From positions 74,809,001 to 74,873,000 of the forward strand of contig OY755241.1 in NCBI GenBank assembly GCA_963576725.1: a DNA stretch of 64,000 bases, written 5' to 3'. Below are positions 8,917-18,195 of the stretch, one piece after another. The stretch is from Azorinus chamasolen (taxonomy: Eukaryota; Mollusca; Bivalvia; Cardiida; Solecurtidae). The position numbers were made by a program, and so were the translations under genes. Under the pieces are notes generated by a model. The model saw only the letters and a list, made by a program, of their open reading frames with translations. It was not told the origin of the DNA and made no database searches. Numbering within the stretch: position 1 is the first letter of the stretch; every line of letters starts with the position of its first letter.

Positions 8917-9364
8917 GTTATGATGATTTGACCGTATGTATCCTCGAGTGCCCTCATTTCGCGAGGATAAGGCTACTTATCGCTAGAAATTAAACAAATC
9001 TGATCAATGCTATTCGAACAATCACTTACCTTATAAATGATGTCCTTTACTGTACAAATCCGTTAATTTATCACAGGAATGCACTTATCTTTTACATTTA
9101 ATCGTCCTTTTTTGCCTTTCAGTTGATTACAGCAGACTCCATATTTATGGGCCAAATTTCGTGTGACGTCATCAAAAGTGCTGAGAAATCCCGCATGAAG
9201 TTAAAAATAGTAGTTAGGCCAATTAAATTGTACAATAGTTCCTTGTAGGTTTATACAAAAAAGTTACATGTAACTTTGATTCATGTATAACAGTGAGGGT
9301 TATGTGTTTGTTCATTCTTCATTTGTGCAATGGGGGCACAAAAATTTGTCCCCTTTTCTGACAA

Positions 9365-11113
9365 CGCTCACTGTTGTACATGAACCCAAGTGAACCCAGT
9401 GCTTGCAAGGAAACCCATCAATCTTAATGCCATCACATTGGACCCACTTTGTGAACACTACTGAGGTACATCCAATTAAATCTTCCGGTGTAAAAAGTCA
9501 ACATACACAACATGTTTCATTGTCTTCAGATTCAGAATCTGACATCTCACTATCTGAAGATAATGAAACATGTTGTGTCAGTAGACTTGGCAAATTGTTT
9601 TAGTAGAAACTTTTAAGGTTTTCTTGTTTGATTTTTTGGTTTGTGCATTCCTGTTGGAAGAAGTAGAGGGAGTACACTTTTTGTGTGTATGTTCATGTTC
9701 TGTCATCTTTTGTAGAACAGCTGGGGTTATCTCCTTTCCCGACACCAATTTACTCATTGTTTTCCTTTGAATCACATTCTTTTCACCTTTAATTACTCTC
9801 AGCTGTTTCTCTTTTTGATGGAACATATTTACTTCTTCCACTTCTATTTCCCTGTCCATCTGACAAGTTTCATTGTTCGCAAAAACCTCAATCCCGCCTT
9901 CCACAGTTGCCTGGCTGTCATTTTTTTCTGCAAAAACCTGTGCTGGCACAAGATGTTCACTTGGTACACTGTTTTCATTGAATGGATATATACCAGTACG
10001 GCGAAACCCAGCAGTGATGTTTTCAGGGGACAGGGCTTTTGTGTAGACTCTACATGCAATTTCGCATATATTGAATCTGGTGAGAGTGGCGTATGTCTCA
10101 CGCATAAGTCTGTGGCATTGAGAATCATATATGTGCTGAAATGGACCATAGCATGCTTCATCCATGGGCTGAAGAACATGACTGGTGTGAGCAGGTAGGA
10201 TAAATAAGACTATTCCATTTTCTTGAGCCCATTCGGAAAGTCCAACTGACACATGTGACTTATGGCCATCCAAGATCTGACAATAGGAGCTTCTGGTCTT
10301 TTCTGCCCGGAACAAATTTAGGGAAGTGATTTTCTATGTATTCTCTGAATATACAGCTATTGGACCACCCCGTCTCCAGGAGATGCACCTGCCATTAGCT
10401 CGGGTCTCATGCGCTTTCCAGGAAACACAAAAAAGGGAGGAATAGCTGCACCGGAAGCACTTCCGCACCCTAACAATGTGACTGTTTGTCCTTTACCCGA
10501 CTTGAATGCTGATGGACAGAAAGAAGAAGTAGCAATAATATGGGGTGGCTTGTGGTTGATAGTCAACCCTTTCTCATCGACATTATATATCAGATGAGGT
10601 TTGTCAATTAAGTTATGCTCCTCCAAAGTAGCCTTTAGATTTATAAAATAGTCAGAAACCAGCTCTTTTGATGTCATTTTTGCCCGAGAATGCTCCAAAC
10701 CTCTAGGCTTCAAAACCCTCAGTTCAGGCCACCTCTTCAGTAGACCCCGAATCCACTTTAAAGTCAGGGGTTTGTATTTAGACCTTTTTCCTAGCTGTAC
10801 AGCATAGTTACTAGCTATGTTTAACCATTCTTGCCGGGAGTATCCGTATCCATATCCAGCCATGGTCTTTATGTGACGAACCAGACATTCTTCTTCATCA
10901 AGTGTCAGCATAGGCGGTCTTCCAGAGGTGATAGTATCTGGGTGGATTTTACCTAAAATTCTATCCCTAAGGGTTGTTTCAGGTACTCTGTATGTTTTGG
11001 CTGCTTTTCTGACAGACATCCCATTGTCCTTAACATGTAAGAATGCCTCTATTAGTTGTGTTGGTGAGTAGTTTCTATATTTGTTCTTAACGTGTTGGGG
11101 ATCTGCCTGGGAA
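9365..11113 (-). pseudogene. pogo/Tigger-type DDE transposase, copy 2 (decayed)
   Basis: Read on the minus strand it begins near 11106 after a splice-acceptor-like TTTTTTTCCCAG. It continues with a psq-type helix-turn-helix (MSVRKAAKTYRVPETTLRDR), a second DNA-binding region with GYGYSRQEW, and the first catalytic Asp in YNVDEKG. Near 10357 a deletion destroys the frame at GASPGDG, and a second shift lies near 10280. The next frame carries DGHKSHVSVG, SHVLQPMDEACYG and GFRRTGIYPFNE. The Lys-rich linker and acidic tail reach a stop near 9578. A PHD-finger remnant (CCVC, WVQCDG, CKHWVHL) continues to about 9370 with a nonsense codon. It is clearly related to copy 1 but inactive. Confidence 0.88.
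9505..9578. repeat. Near-perfect 27-bp inverted repeat inside the transposase tail
   Basis: Arms 9505-9531 and 9552-9578 are reverse complements with one mismatch, around a 20-base loop. Both strands therefore read an acidic SDSE stretch followed by NETCCV. It sits exactly at the acidic tail/PHD junction of copy 2. Confidence 0.9.
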
Positions 11114-12053
11114 AAAAATGGGAAAACATATAAGGAAAGTTTACAAAAAGCAACATTTTTTTTTTGGTTGGCCTAAAAATATCAACTTCCGAGAGGTGTG
11201 GCACCCAGTTCTAAAAATAATAAACATTGGAAGTACAAGGTAATCGAAAGTAGGACACTCGGGTTTTGGGGGGAAAAGGTGTTTTTTATAGGTAAGGTGA
11301 TTGGGAATAGGAAAAATAGTATTTTTAAGAATACTTATAATTTGTTTTGTAATAACTTGTTTGGAGCGCATTTTCTTGTTTTCAAGCATCCAGTGGTCAG
11401 ATATTATCGTTTGGTAAAATTCACGAGCGCCGACGGTGACGCGGTCGATTTTTGTGTATCACGTGATCAACAGAAAAACCCACACGAAATTAGTACACTG
11501 ACGAATTTAGGACCTCCGACGATATGCGTTTAGTCTTTTATTCAGTTTTCGGGTTGTAGAGGGGATGGGGGCACGCGCCGAACAACTGTGGTCAGAAACT
11601 GGTTGTTATGCTATGTTATAATGATTTGACCATATATGCGTGTTTTATGTGTCCTTTATTCATTTCTGGGGCTGTAGAGGGGGATTTGGGTGGGGTGGGG
11701 GAGGTAGCACACGCCGAACACTTGTGGGTTGATTAAGGTCGGCTCTATGGCACTGCTACAATCAATTTAACTAATGAATTATGCAAAAATGGCTTGTATA
11801 GCACTGCGATCCTAAATAGCTCAAATACCATTACAATATCAATTAAAACGCATCTCTTCCTCTTTACAATCTATGTCCCAAGTCTTGCTTCTATTTTCCC
11901 TCGATCTTAAAAAGGTGTAGTTCTAGGACTGGTCGTTTGGATCTAATTAGAAAAGTCGAGCACTGACACTCTTTGTATGCCAGTGCAGATTGCCCTTCAA
12001 GATAGCTCTAATAATTGTGGCCATAAATAGAAGATGGTGTACGTCATTCCGGG
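11114..12053. other. Non-coding stretch with a partial MITE end
   Basis: No convincing gene. The bases around 11592-11640 repeat the end and flank of the MITE at 8643-8916 (ACTGGTTGTTATGCTATG). A 111-codon open frame at 11198-11533 resembles nothing I know. Confidence 0.4.
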
Positions 12054-12251
12054 TATAGTAAATATGCTAGCTTAGCTCTAAACTTACCGGTAAATCTTCA
12101 GGTTGTCTTCTTGGACCGTCAGAAGTAAGGGTTTTTGTTCAGCTTCGCCAACACACGTCTGCTTCGTTAGGATTCGTAATAACAACAACCAGCTTCCTAC
12201 GTCACTTCCGGCGAAGCGTCCCAGCCGTTGTCGTACTTGAATCTCACCACA
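12054..12251 (-). repeat. 3' LTR of the TatD element
   Basis: Matches 13922-14119 except at 12104 (T versus C at 13972). The sense strand runs TGTGGTGAG to ACTATA. It contains GTGACGTAGG (CRE-like), stays open in one frame for about 54 codons, and has a consensus-like splice donor CCGGTAAGTTT near its end. Confidence 0.9.
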
Positions 12252-12265
12252 CTCCTCCCCGTTTT
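12252..12265 (-). other. Polypurine tract of the TatD element
   Basis: The sense strand reads AAAACGGGGAGGAG directly before the 3' LTR. Confidence 0.75.
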
Positions 12266-12334
12266 CTAATGAAGGCCTCATTCTACCTCTCTGTCATCCC
12301 CAGGGTAGACGTATGCCTGCCCTGGTCAACTACT

Positions 12335-13093
12335 CTAACGGTGGTACAGACGTCGTGCGTTGGCCTCCGTGGCCACCAAAATTGCCTCCACCGATTCTGG
12401 CCGGATTGCGGCGACTGCAGCCGCCACATCCCCAATGTATGCAGGGGTCATCGTCCTTAGACCGGCAGCCACTGGCATGTATGGAGCGTCTGTCTCCAAT
12501 AGGAGCCTGTCCAAGGGAATCCTCCTCAAGGCTTCTTTCTGCTCCCTATTAAAACGTGCCGCTTTACCAGTGACTCCGAAATGACAATCCGGGAAGGCTG
12601 CTCTCCACTCCCGCAATTGCTGGATCCCACTTCCGAAACAGTGGAAATGAATCCTCTGCTCCGGATCACAGTGTGCCTTCACAAACTGAAGGCAATCCGC
12701 CGACGCCTCTGCTGCCAGCCCATCTGTACGGTCCCCTCGAACATGAAGGACTAAGACCTTCTCCAAGGAACAGTACCCTAGCACTTGCCCAAGGACTCTC
12801 TTCTGGCCTTCTCTATCGCTGCTAGGGTCACTGTAATCCAGTCCCACTTCCCCAAGGGCACATACACTGGACTGTCGTAGCAAAGACTCCAACACTGACG
12901 CCTTCTGTTCAGTGAACTCCCCGATCTTCTTTGGGTGTATTCCCACTGCAACCCTCCATTTGGGTGGGGCATGCAGTAAAACCTTGTCGTAGGTTTTGGG
13001 ATCACAATACACAACTCCCCCAGATAGAATGGTTGGGTTGTTTGGCTCCACCTCTGTGACCTGTCGTGATAGCATGTCGCGTAAGAATGCCAA
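12335..13093 (-). CDS. TatD-family metal-dependent nuclease-like protein
   Basis: About 250 codons. The longest frame opens at a TTG (13093); the first ATG is at 13075. TatD proteins are TIM-barrel, metal-dependent DNases. Seen in order: VAVGIHPKK (51-56), LGEVGLDYSDP with the metal-binding Glu (about 82), VLVLHVRG with His117, RIHFHCFGSG with His149/His151, and LLLETDAPYM with Asp202. The N-terminal HxH pair that normally starts the family is absent, so the metal site is incomplete as read. The region before it encodes a helix-hairpin-helix in another frame, as if the start had been replaced or a frameshift broke a fusion. The only neighbours are the LTRs, so expression would come from the 5' LTR. 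Animal relatives include TATDN-type proteins. The domain identity is secure; activity is doubtful. Confidence 0.85.
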   Translation of the reverse strand: MAFLRDMLSRQVTEVEPNNPTILSGGVVYCDPKTYDKVLLHAPPKWRVAVGIHPKKIGEFTEQKASVLESLLRQSSVCALGEVGLDYSDPSSDREGQKRVLGQVLGYCSLEKVLVLHVRGDRTDGLAAEASADCLQFVKAHCDPEQRIHFHCFGSGIQQLREWRAAFPDCHFGVTGKAARFNREQKEALRRIPLDRLLLETDAPYMPVAAGLRTMTPAYIGDVAAAVAAIRPESVEAILVATEANARRLYHR

Positions 13094-13220
13094 ACTTATC
13101 CCTCAACTCCAATATTCTCACTGCTGTCTTCCGTCCAATCCCTGGCACACTCATTAACTCTGACAATGTGCCAAAGTTAATTTTCACTTTCACCCCAGCG
13201 TGAGGTGGGTCTAAACTCAT
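13002..13220 (-). CDS. Helix-hairpin-helix DNA-binding segment, possibly N-terminal part of the TatD protein
   Basis: The ORF starts at ATG 13220. Residues 14-44 form a ComEA-like helix-hairpin-helix: INFGTLSELMSVPGIGRK, with the PGIG hairpin at 26-29, then LRDKFG. HhH motifs bind DNA backbone without sequence preference. After about residue 45 the frame leaves the homologous part and the TatD frame, shifted by one base, takes over at about 13093. The last 25 codons look like out-of-frame TatD sequence. The likely history is a single HhH-TatD ORF now split by one indel, or a programmed frameshift. The two cannot be told apart from one copy. Confidence 0.65.
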   Translation of the reverse strand: MSLDPPHAGVKVKINFGTLSELMSVPGIGRKTAVRILELRDKFGILTRHAITTGHRGGAKQPNHSIWGSCVL

Positions 13221-13902
13221 GTTGACTAAAATCTAATTTGCATATTTAATCAAATACAAAATTTACAAGAAACAATGAAATATGATCATCAAAAACAAAA
13301 AGAGAAATCAAATAGATTTACCTCTACTGAGACTATTCAACATGAGCGAGTGAAATTAACGAGACTTAAGAGCCATTAAAATCAGCGGTTTTTCAATTTT
13401 CTCTAGATGTCATGGTTAATTAAACCCAAGAAAATTAATCAAGGAGTCAATTAAAGAATTTTCGAATACCTCTACTAGAACAGCGAAGTATGGTCAATTA
13501 AACTGAAAAAGAATTCAATTACCTCTATTGCATCAGACTGTTAGTAATAAAGTTTCCTCAACTCGTATCAACATTCCATAGAAAACAAGTACATTCAAAA
13601 TGGCGGTGTTTTATGCGCATACATTCGGCGCAGGGCGGAAGTCCCTAAAATACCCGCCAAAACAATTTACTTGATACGTATCTATTGTTAATTAAACGTT
13701 ACCAAACAAATGTACCGTTTGCCAGACGGTACATTATTTTACTAAAATAACGCTAATACAAACACTAATGCAGTGATCACAAGTATAAAAAGGTTTCTTG
13801 CTGTCACACTAGACTAAACTGTTCGTCCTTCGGAGAGGTTTTCTCCTTCTCGAGCGGTCGCCTATGTTCAGCGGAATTTCCCAATTAAACTGCGTAACCA
13901 GG
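13221..13902 (-). other. Leader of the TatD element
   Basis: About 680 bases, AT-rich with many AATTAA words and three spaced TACCTCTACT-like motifs. I see no coding sequence. Confidence 0.45.
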
Positions 13903-13920
13903 TTAGTGCCGACAACGCCA
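13903..13920 (-). other. Primer-binding-like site of the TatD element
   Basis: One base inside the 5' LTR the sense strand reads TGGCGTTGTCGGCACTAA. The TGG start fits pairing to a tRNA CCA end. The tRNA is not assigned. Confidence 0.6.
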
Positions 13921-13921
13921 A

Positions 13922-14119
13922 TATAGTAAATATGCTAGCTTAGCTCTAAACTTACCGGTAAATCTTCAGGTCGTCTTCTTGGACCGTCAGAAGTAAGGGT
14001 TTTTGTTCAGCTTCGCCAACACACGTCTGCTTCGTTAGGATTCGTAATAACAACAACCAGCTTCCTACGTCACTTCCGGCGAAGCGTCCCAGCCGTTGTC
14101 GTACTTGAATCTCACCACA
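13922..14119 (-). repeat. 5' LTR of the TatD element
   Basis: See the partner at 12054-12251. It should carry the promoter; no TATA box is obvious. Confidence 0.9.
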
Positions 14120-14360
14120 CGGGGAATAGATTTTACAAGAACAGTTCGGCTTGTTTACTAAAAATGGCACACTCATTTTCGGATCAATAAAAGTAGGACG
14201 GTGCTATGCAGAACGATGCACTGTGACCTAGGCTACTGTCCATTTCAATTTACTTTGTCACTGAATTTGAATCGAGAATTTGTTTCATTTCTTACCTGAT
14301 CGAGATCAAATTTAAACCACTTTTTTATCGTTTTTCAGGAACTCTGTGCCCGAGTTTCCA

Positions 14361-15494
14361 GTCCTACTAAAACCCGTGACGGAAAATTTCAAAAGCATCA
14401 CGAAACATTGTTGTTGTTTTAAAGAAAATATAATATATAAAGCTACCAAAAAGATTTGGCGTGCGTGACTGACGGCGAGATGGGGATAATCAATGCGCTT
14501 GGAACTGTCCCCACACTTGTTGATGTCAGGTGTTGGAATCCCGCTCTGCAAGATGTGAAGAAAACGACCACGACAAGGAGATTTTGATTATGACACATAA
14601 GAACTCATGACTAAAGCCGGAATATCCGTGACGGATCAGGAAAATCCCATGAGAGTAAAACCCGTGACGAAAGCTGAATGGGGGATCTCATTGGCTTACT
14701 TTGTCAAACATAAAATCCAAGACGAAATCGGAAGTAAAAGTGTTTGACTCTGCATTCACGTCCATGAGTTTTCCCGTACAAGAAGTCGTTTGTTGCCTGC
14801 TGCGCAAAGGCCTTTGGCCAAAACGGTATGACAAAATTTGTCTAAAATTCATGGACTGTGCCTTTCAACACAATAGTGATGACGACCCACAGTTGTTAAG
14901 AGGTCACCTAATGAAATGCTCCGAAGCCAATGAGATCAGTCCATTTCCAGCTGGTACACGCACACCATCCAAGCCCATGCGCTACACTGCATATCTGAAA
15001 GTGTTCTGTTCATGTACGATGCCAGAAGACGGTGAATACGTGATATGTGACAAGTGCAAAATATGGTTTCACCCGGCATGCGAAGGACTGTCACAGGAAG
15101 AGATCTCCGAGGGACATATCCCTTATTATTGTAAGAAATGCATAAATAAGCACAGAAAATGAGTAAATCTATATTATATAGAATGTATACATGCTGTAAT
15201 GAATGTGTGATTAATAATACATGTCAGTATAAACACTATATATAGCGTTTTTTATGTTTCCAAAATAATAAAGTTGCAGTCACGGGTTTGCCAGTGACAA
15301 AGTGAAAAGCCGTGACGGAGTTCGATGTTCATACCCGGCGTATGTCTTAAGTATACGAAAAACCCGTGACGAAATGGATCATACTTCAAAAAGCCGTGAC
15401 GAAAACTGACCGTCACGGGTTTTAGGTAATGATCGAGTTTTAGACCGTCACGGGTCATCACGGCTTTTGTATTGGTCACGGGTTTTAGTAGATC
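14361..15494. mobile_element. Candidate DNA transposon with CCGTGACG subterminal motifs
   Basis: CTACTAAAACCCGTGAC at 14364-14380 is repeated inverted at 15475-15491. Inside, about eleven copies of CCGTGACG/CGTCACGG-like motifs cluster near both ends (about 14370-14665 and 15279-15480), often preceded by AAAACC or AAAAGC. Direct repeats of CCCGAGTTT(T)CC lie just outside each end (about 14350 and 15495) and may be the target duplication. A PHD-finger ORF lies between the clusters. Such clusters are usual transposase-binding sites. No transposase core is present, so the superfamily is unassigned. Confidence 0.6.
14701..15162 (+). CDS. PHD-finger protein, probably a transposon-derived C-terminal fragment
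   Basis: A 153-codon ORF. Residues about 103-148 form a PHD zinc finger: FCSCTMPEDGEYVICDKC, then WFHPAC, then YYCKKC (C-x-C, C-x2-C, H-x2-C, C-x2-C). Before it, RGHLMKCSEANEISPFP resembles what follows the Ulp1/C48-type protease domain in some animal transposon ORFs, but the catalytic part is not there. This is family resemblance from memory and uncertain. The ORF lies between the subterminal motif clusters of the candidate DNA transposon. PHD fingers read histone tails. It may be a remnant of a longer protein; no promoter or splice site was identified. Confidence 0.6.
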   Translation: MSNIKSKTKSEVKVFDSAFTSMSFPVQEVVCCLLRKGLWPKRYDKICLKFMDCAFQHNSDDDPQLLRGHLMKCSEANEISPFPAGTRTPSKPMRYTAYLKVFCSCTMPEDGEYVICDKCKIWFHPACEGLSQEEISEGHIPYYCKKCINKHRK

Positions 15495-15499
15495 CCCCG

Positions 15500-16400
15500 A
15501 GTTTTCCTTGAATTCATCTTTAAATAAAGATTTCATGCATAAAAACAATGTTTTCCCATTGTAAACACGTTCATTTCAAATTGCAAATGGCGGACGATTG
15601 ACGTCGAGTTGAACGTTCGAATTTAACTAAGGGTAATTAAGAGTCGATCCGCCTAATCTAGTACATGCGTAATATCTCCTACAGTGCCATATATTAAAAG
15701 CTGCTCTCCTTCCCGTTCGATTCTTTCGCGAATTTCACTGAACCAAGCGCCGATCCTGTTGTTTACATAGTGCGTCTTAAGACACTGATGAGACCTATGA
15801 CGTCAACAAGAAAATCTGATTGGATAAAGGCCCTATTGGCGCCAAGGTCGAATTCACCGGTATTGTATAACACGAGTGTTAAACTGCAAAAGTTTAAGCG
15901 CAACAGAAGGTAGAGGATTTACTTCTATTTAATTGTTTGTAGATGCAATCTCTATTGCAGAGCGTTGGTTTAATTAAAGTTTTTCAAGAAAATGATGAAT
16001 TTATGTAGAAAAACGAAAACAATGAAGAGAAAAAGAAGTGTACGAGATTACCCCCCATCTTCCAAATAGTAATTTCTGTATGAGTATAACTTCGTACACG
16101 TACGCCAAGTTAAGTGCAGTGTGACCACATGAGGTTTTCCCATGATATGTGGGAGGTTATTGTGGGGTCGAATCTTAATTGACGAGTATACTCGTCATTT
16201 ATAATTGTGTGCCTATGCAGAGTACACTTGTCCTAGTCAAACAGTGTAGGCCCAGCTCAGAGCGATGCTAAATGAGCCATCTGGTAAGGGTATACACTAC
16301 ATGTTTGTCATTTTGCAATATATTTGTAAAAAGCGACTCAAAATACAGAAAAAACCTCTCTTTTACGACCGCTAAAGTTTGTTAAGTATATTTGGCGTTT
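15500..16400. other. Non-coding stretch
   Basis: AT-rich and without long frames. I see no repeat that recurs elsewhere in the window. Confidence 0.4.
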
Positions 16401-16402
16401 CA

Positions 16403-16500
16403 GGCAGGTCGATGCTTAAAGCAAGGTGAAAGTAAAAGCGAAAGCTTCTTTAGGAACTTTGTTTTACTTTCACGTACCTTGCTTTAAGCTATCACCTGTC
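16403..16500. mobile_element. Hairpin MITE (GCTTAAAGCAAGGTGAAAG arms)
   Basis: GCTTAAAGCAAGGTGAAAGT is matched by inverted ACTTTCACGTACCTTGCTTT around a short loop. The arms match the core of the pogo-type MITE at 46419-46625. The outer terminal repeats are not visible. Confidence 0.6.
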
Positions 16501-16538
16501 TTTCACAAATCAATTAGCCTTCTTTTAATTGGTCGTAA

Positions 16539-16900
16539 TTGAGATTTTTTGGATTTACTTTCAGAAATGAATTCAAGTCAACGCCTCGCTTACTTTTCTT
16601 GAGGGAGACAGGTTATGGAGGATCCATGCATATCATCCAGTATGAATATTACCTAACCCAACCAAATGTACCTCAGGGAGACACTGTTCGATCACCCATT
16701 GATTTACAGTGTATTATCAAGATTGTTAACACTTAGTGAAAATCAAAGTCATAGATGTATTATATCAAAAATATATAGACAATTGGTTGAAAGTCCTGAT
16801 GAAGACAGCATTGTTTTGCTTGGAATCAGAACGGGCAAACAACTAGTGGATAGTGAACTTATTGAGATGTATGAAGAAATAAAAATCAATACTTTATAGA
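16539..16900 (+). other. Two overlapping unrecognised ORFs
   Basis: Frames of 65 and 77 codons (16539-16736, 16666-16899). The second contains a hydrophilic stretch ESPDEDSIVLLGIRTGK. Neither matches a family I recognise. They lie just upstream of the third pogo pseudogene and may belong to that element or to nothing. Confidence 0.2.
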
Positions 16901-16977
16901 TGACGCTTTAAAATTGGAAATAAAAATGGCGTGATTGGAAATAAATTATGTGTTGAGAGTTGTTGTTCTTTTTTTTC

Positions 16978-18195
16978 AGTAGTAAACATGCCAAAGAATT
17001 ATACCAAAATGACGCTGTTACAGCTGTCCGACAGGGTCTTTCCTACAGAAAGGCTTGCATTAAATATGGGGTTCCGGTAATGACCATTCAAAACCGAGTT
17101 AGTGGACAGATTGATGATTTAGCAACCCATGGTAGGCCATCTGTCATCCCTGCAGAGATAGAAGAGGAGATCGTTAAGAACATTAAAAAAGCGGCAGACA
17201 GGGTTGTTTGGTTGGTTGTCTCATGTGTTGTTCGTTCCATTGAACCTAACAAGAAACAACAGCAGCGTGTTTTGATTTTTAAAGGCAAGTATCGTAAAAT
17301 AAATCAAATAACGTTTAAAATTTTCTTGAAAATATAGACCCTGAACATACCCCGAAATATATACGACGTCTGATCTGATCTGATCTGCACTTTTTGTCAA
17401 GTTCCTATTAATGGCATAACTGGATTAAATATATCTCTCCCGTTCATATGTGCAAATAATCGAGATGATGGCCGAATCTAGTATTTGTTCTATTATTTGT
17501 AGGGATTTGGCATAACCAAGAGGATGTTGAGAGTCAAGGTTGATCGTATGGTAAGGAAACTTAGCCTAAAAACACCATTCAGGTATGGTGTACCAGGAAA
17601 AGACAGGGCGGCTTGATTTTTATCCAGACATAAAGACATTTCCCTAAGAAAGCCACAGGCTCTATCTACATGTCATGTAGAGCAAGAATGCTCAATAAGA
17701 CAAAAAACAATTTCTTTTCAGATTTACAAGGTTTATTGTCCGATGCTAAGTTAACGGACCAACCCATCAGGATTTGGAACATGAAACCAGTGTTCCGTTA
17801 CTGCACAAGCCTGCTAGAGTGCTAGGTGAGACTGGGGCTAAAAATATCCCTGGTCGGGTAGGCAACAGTCGTGACAACTTGTCCGTTCTTGCATGTATAA
17901 ACGCTGACGGCGGATACATTCTTCCACTTGTGATTGTTAAAGGCAAGACTTACAAAAGTTTACTTACATACAACACGGAGGTAGGTGTCCCTGGAACCGT
18001 ATATACGTACCAAGAACGGACATGGATGGAGGACTCGCTTGGACAGCTGTGGTTCAGGACCACTTTCTGAAGTATTGTTGTCCTGAACCACCACCGCTTC
18101 TAATCATGAACTCCCATTCCTCCCATGAGACACTGGGCCTGATAGACGCCGCTGTGGCAAATGATATAATTCTGTTGGCGTTTCTTCAGCACACC
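16978..18195 (+). pseudogene. pogo-type DDE transposase, copy 3 (decayed, interrupted by a LINE)
   Basis: It begins after a TTTTTTTTCAG acceptor-like tract with MPKNYTK-like sequence and the helix-turn-helix NDAVTAVRQGLSYRKACIK, followed by GVPVMTIQNRVSG. An apparent intron (about 17200-17502) splits AADR from GFGITKRMLRVKVD. Frame breaks follow near 17610 and 17700. The next open part (17774-18195) holds the first catalytic region (WNM, then ETSVPLL) and VLACINADG. The second catalytic block reads LIMNSHSSH, with Asn where the Asp is expected. The gene stops at FLQHT, where a LINE is inserted. It belongs to a different pogo lineage from copies 1, 2 and 4, and no PHD finger is seen. Confidence 0.8.

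Larger units (their letters stand above)
12054..14119 (-). mobile_element. Compact LTR element carrying HhH and TatD coding sequence
   Basis: A 2,066-base minus-strand unit with direct terminal repeats of 198 bases (12054-12251 and 13922-14119) that differ at one base. A purine tract abuts the 3' repeat and a TGG-starting primer-binding-like site abuts the 5' repeat. CGGG lies at both outer edges (12050-12053 and 14120-14123), a 4-bp target duplication. These are the hallmarks of an LTR retrotransposon. The interior has no gag, protease, RT or integrase. It codes only for a helix-hairpin-helix segment and a TatD-family domain, after a leader of about 700 bases. It would need proteins from another element to move. 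The LTR start TGTGGTGAG resembles the TGTGGCGAG of the gypsy element at 998-7904. Confidence 0.85.

Noticed and set aside
12084..14176. Paired ORFs at 12084-12281 and 13952-14176 ending LKIYR as a duplicated host gene
   Set aside because: They coincide with the direct terminal repeats of the TatD element; treated as LTR sequence, with the open frame noted separately.
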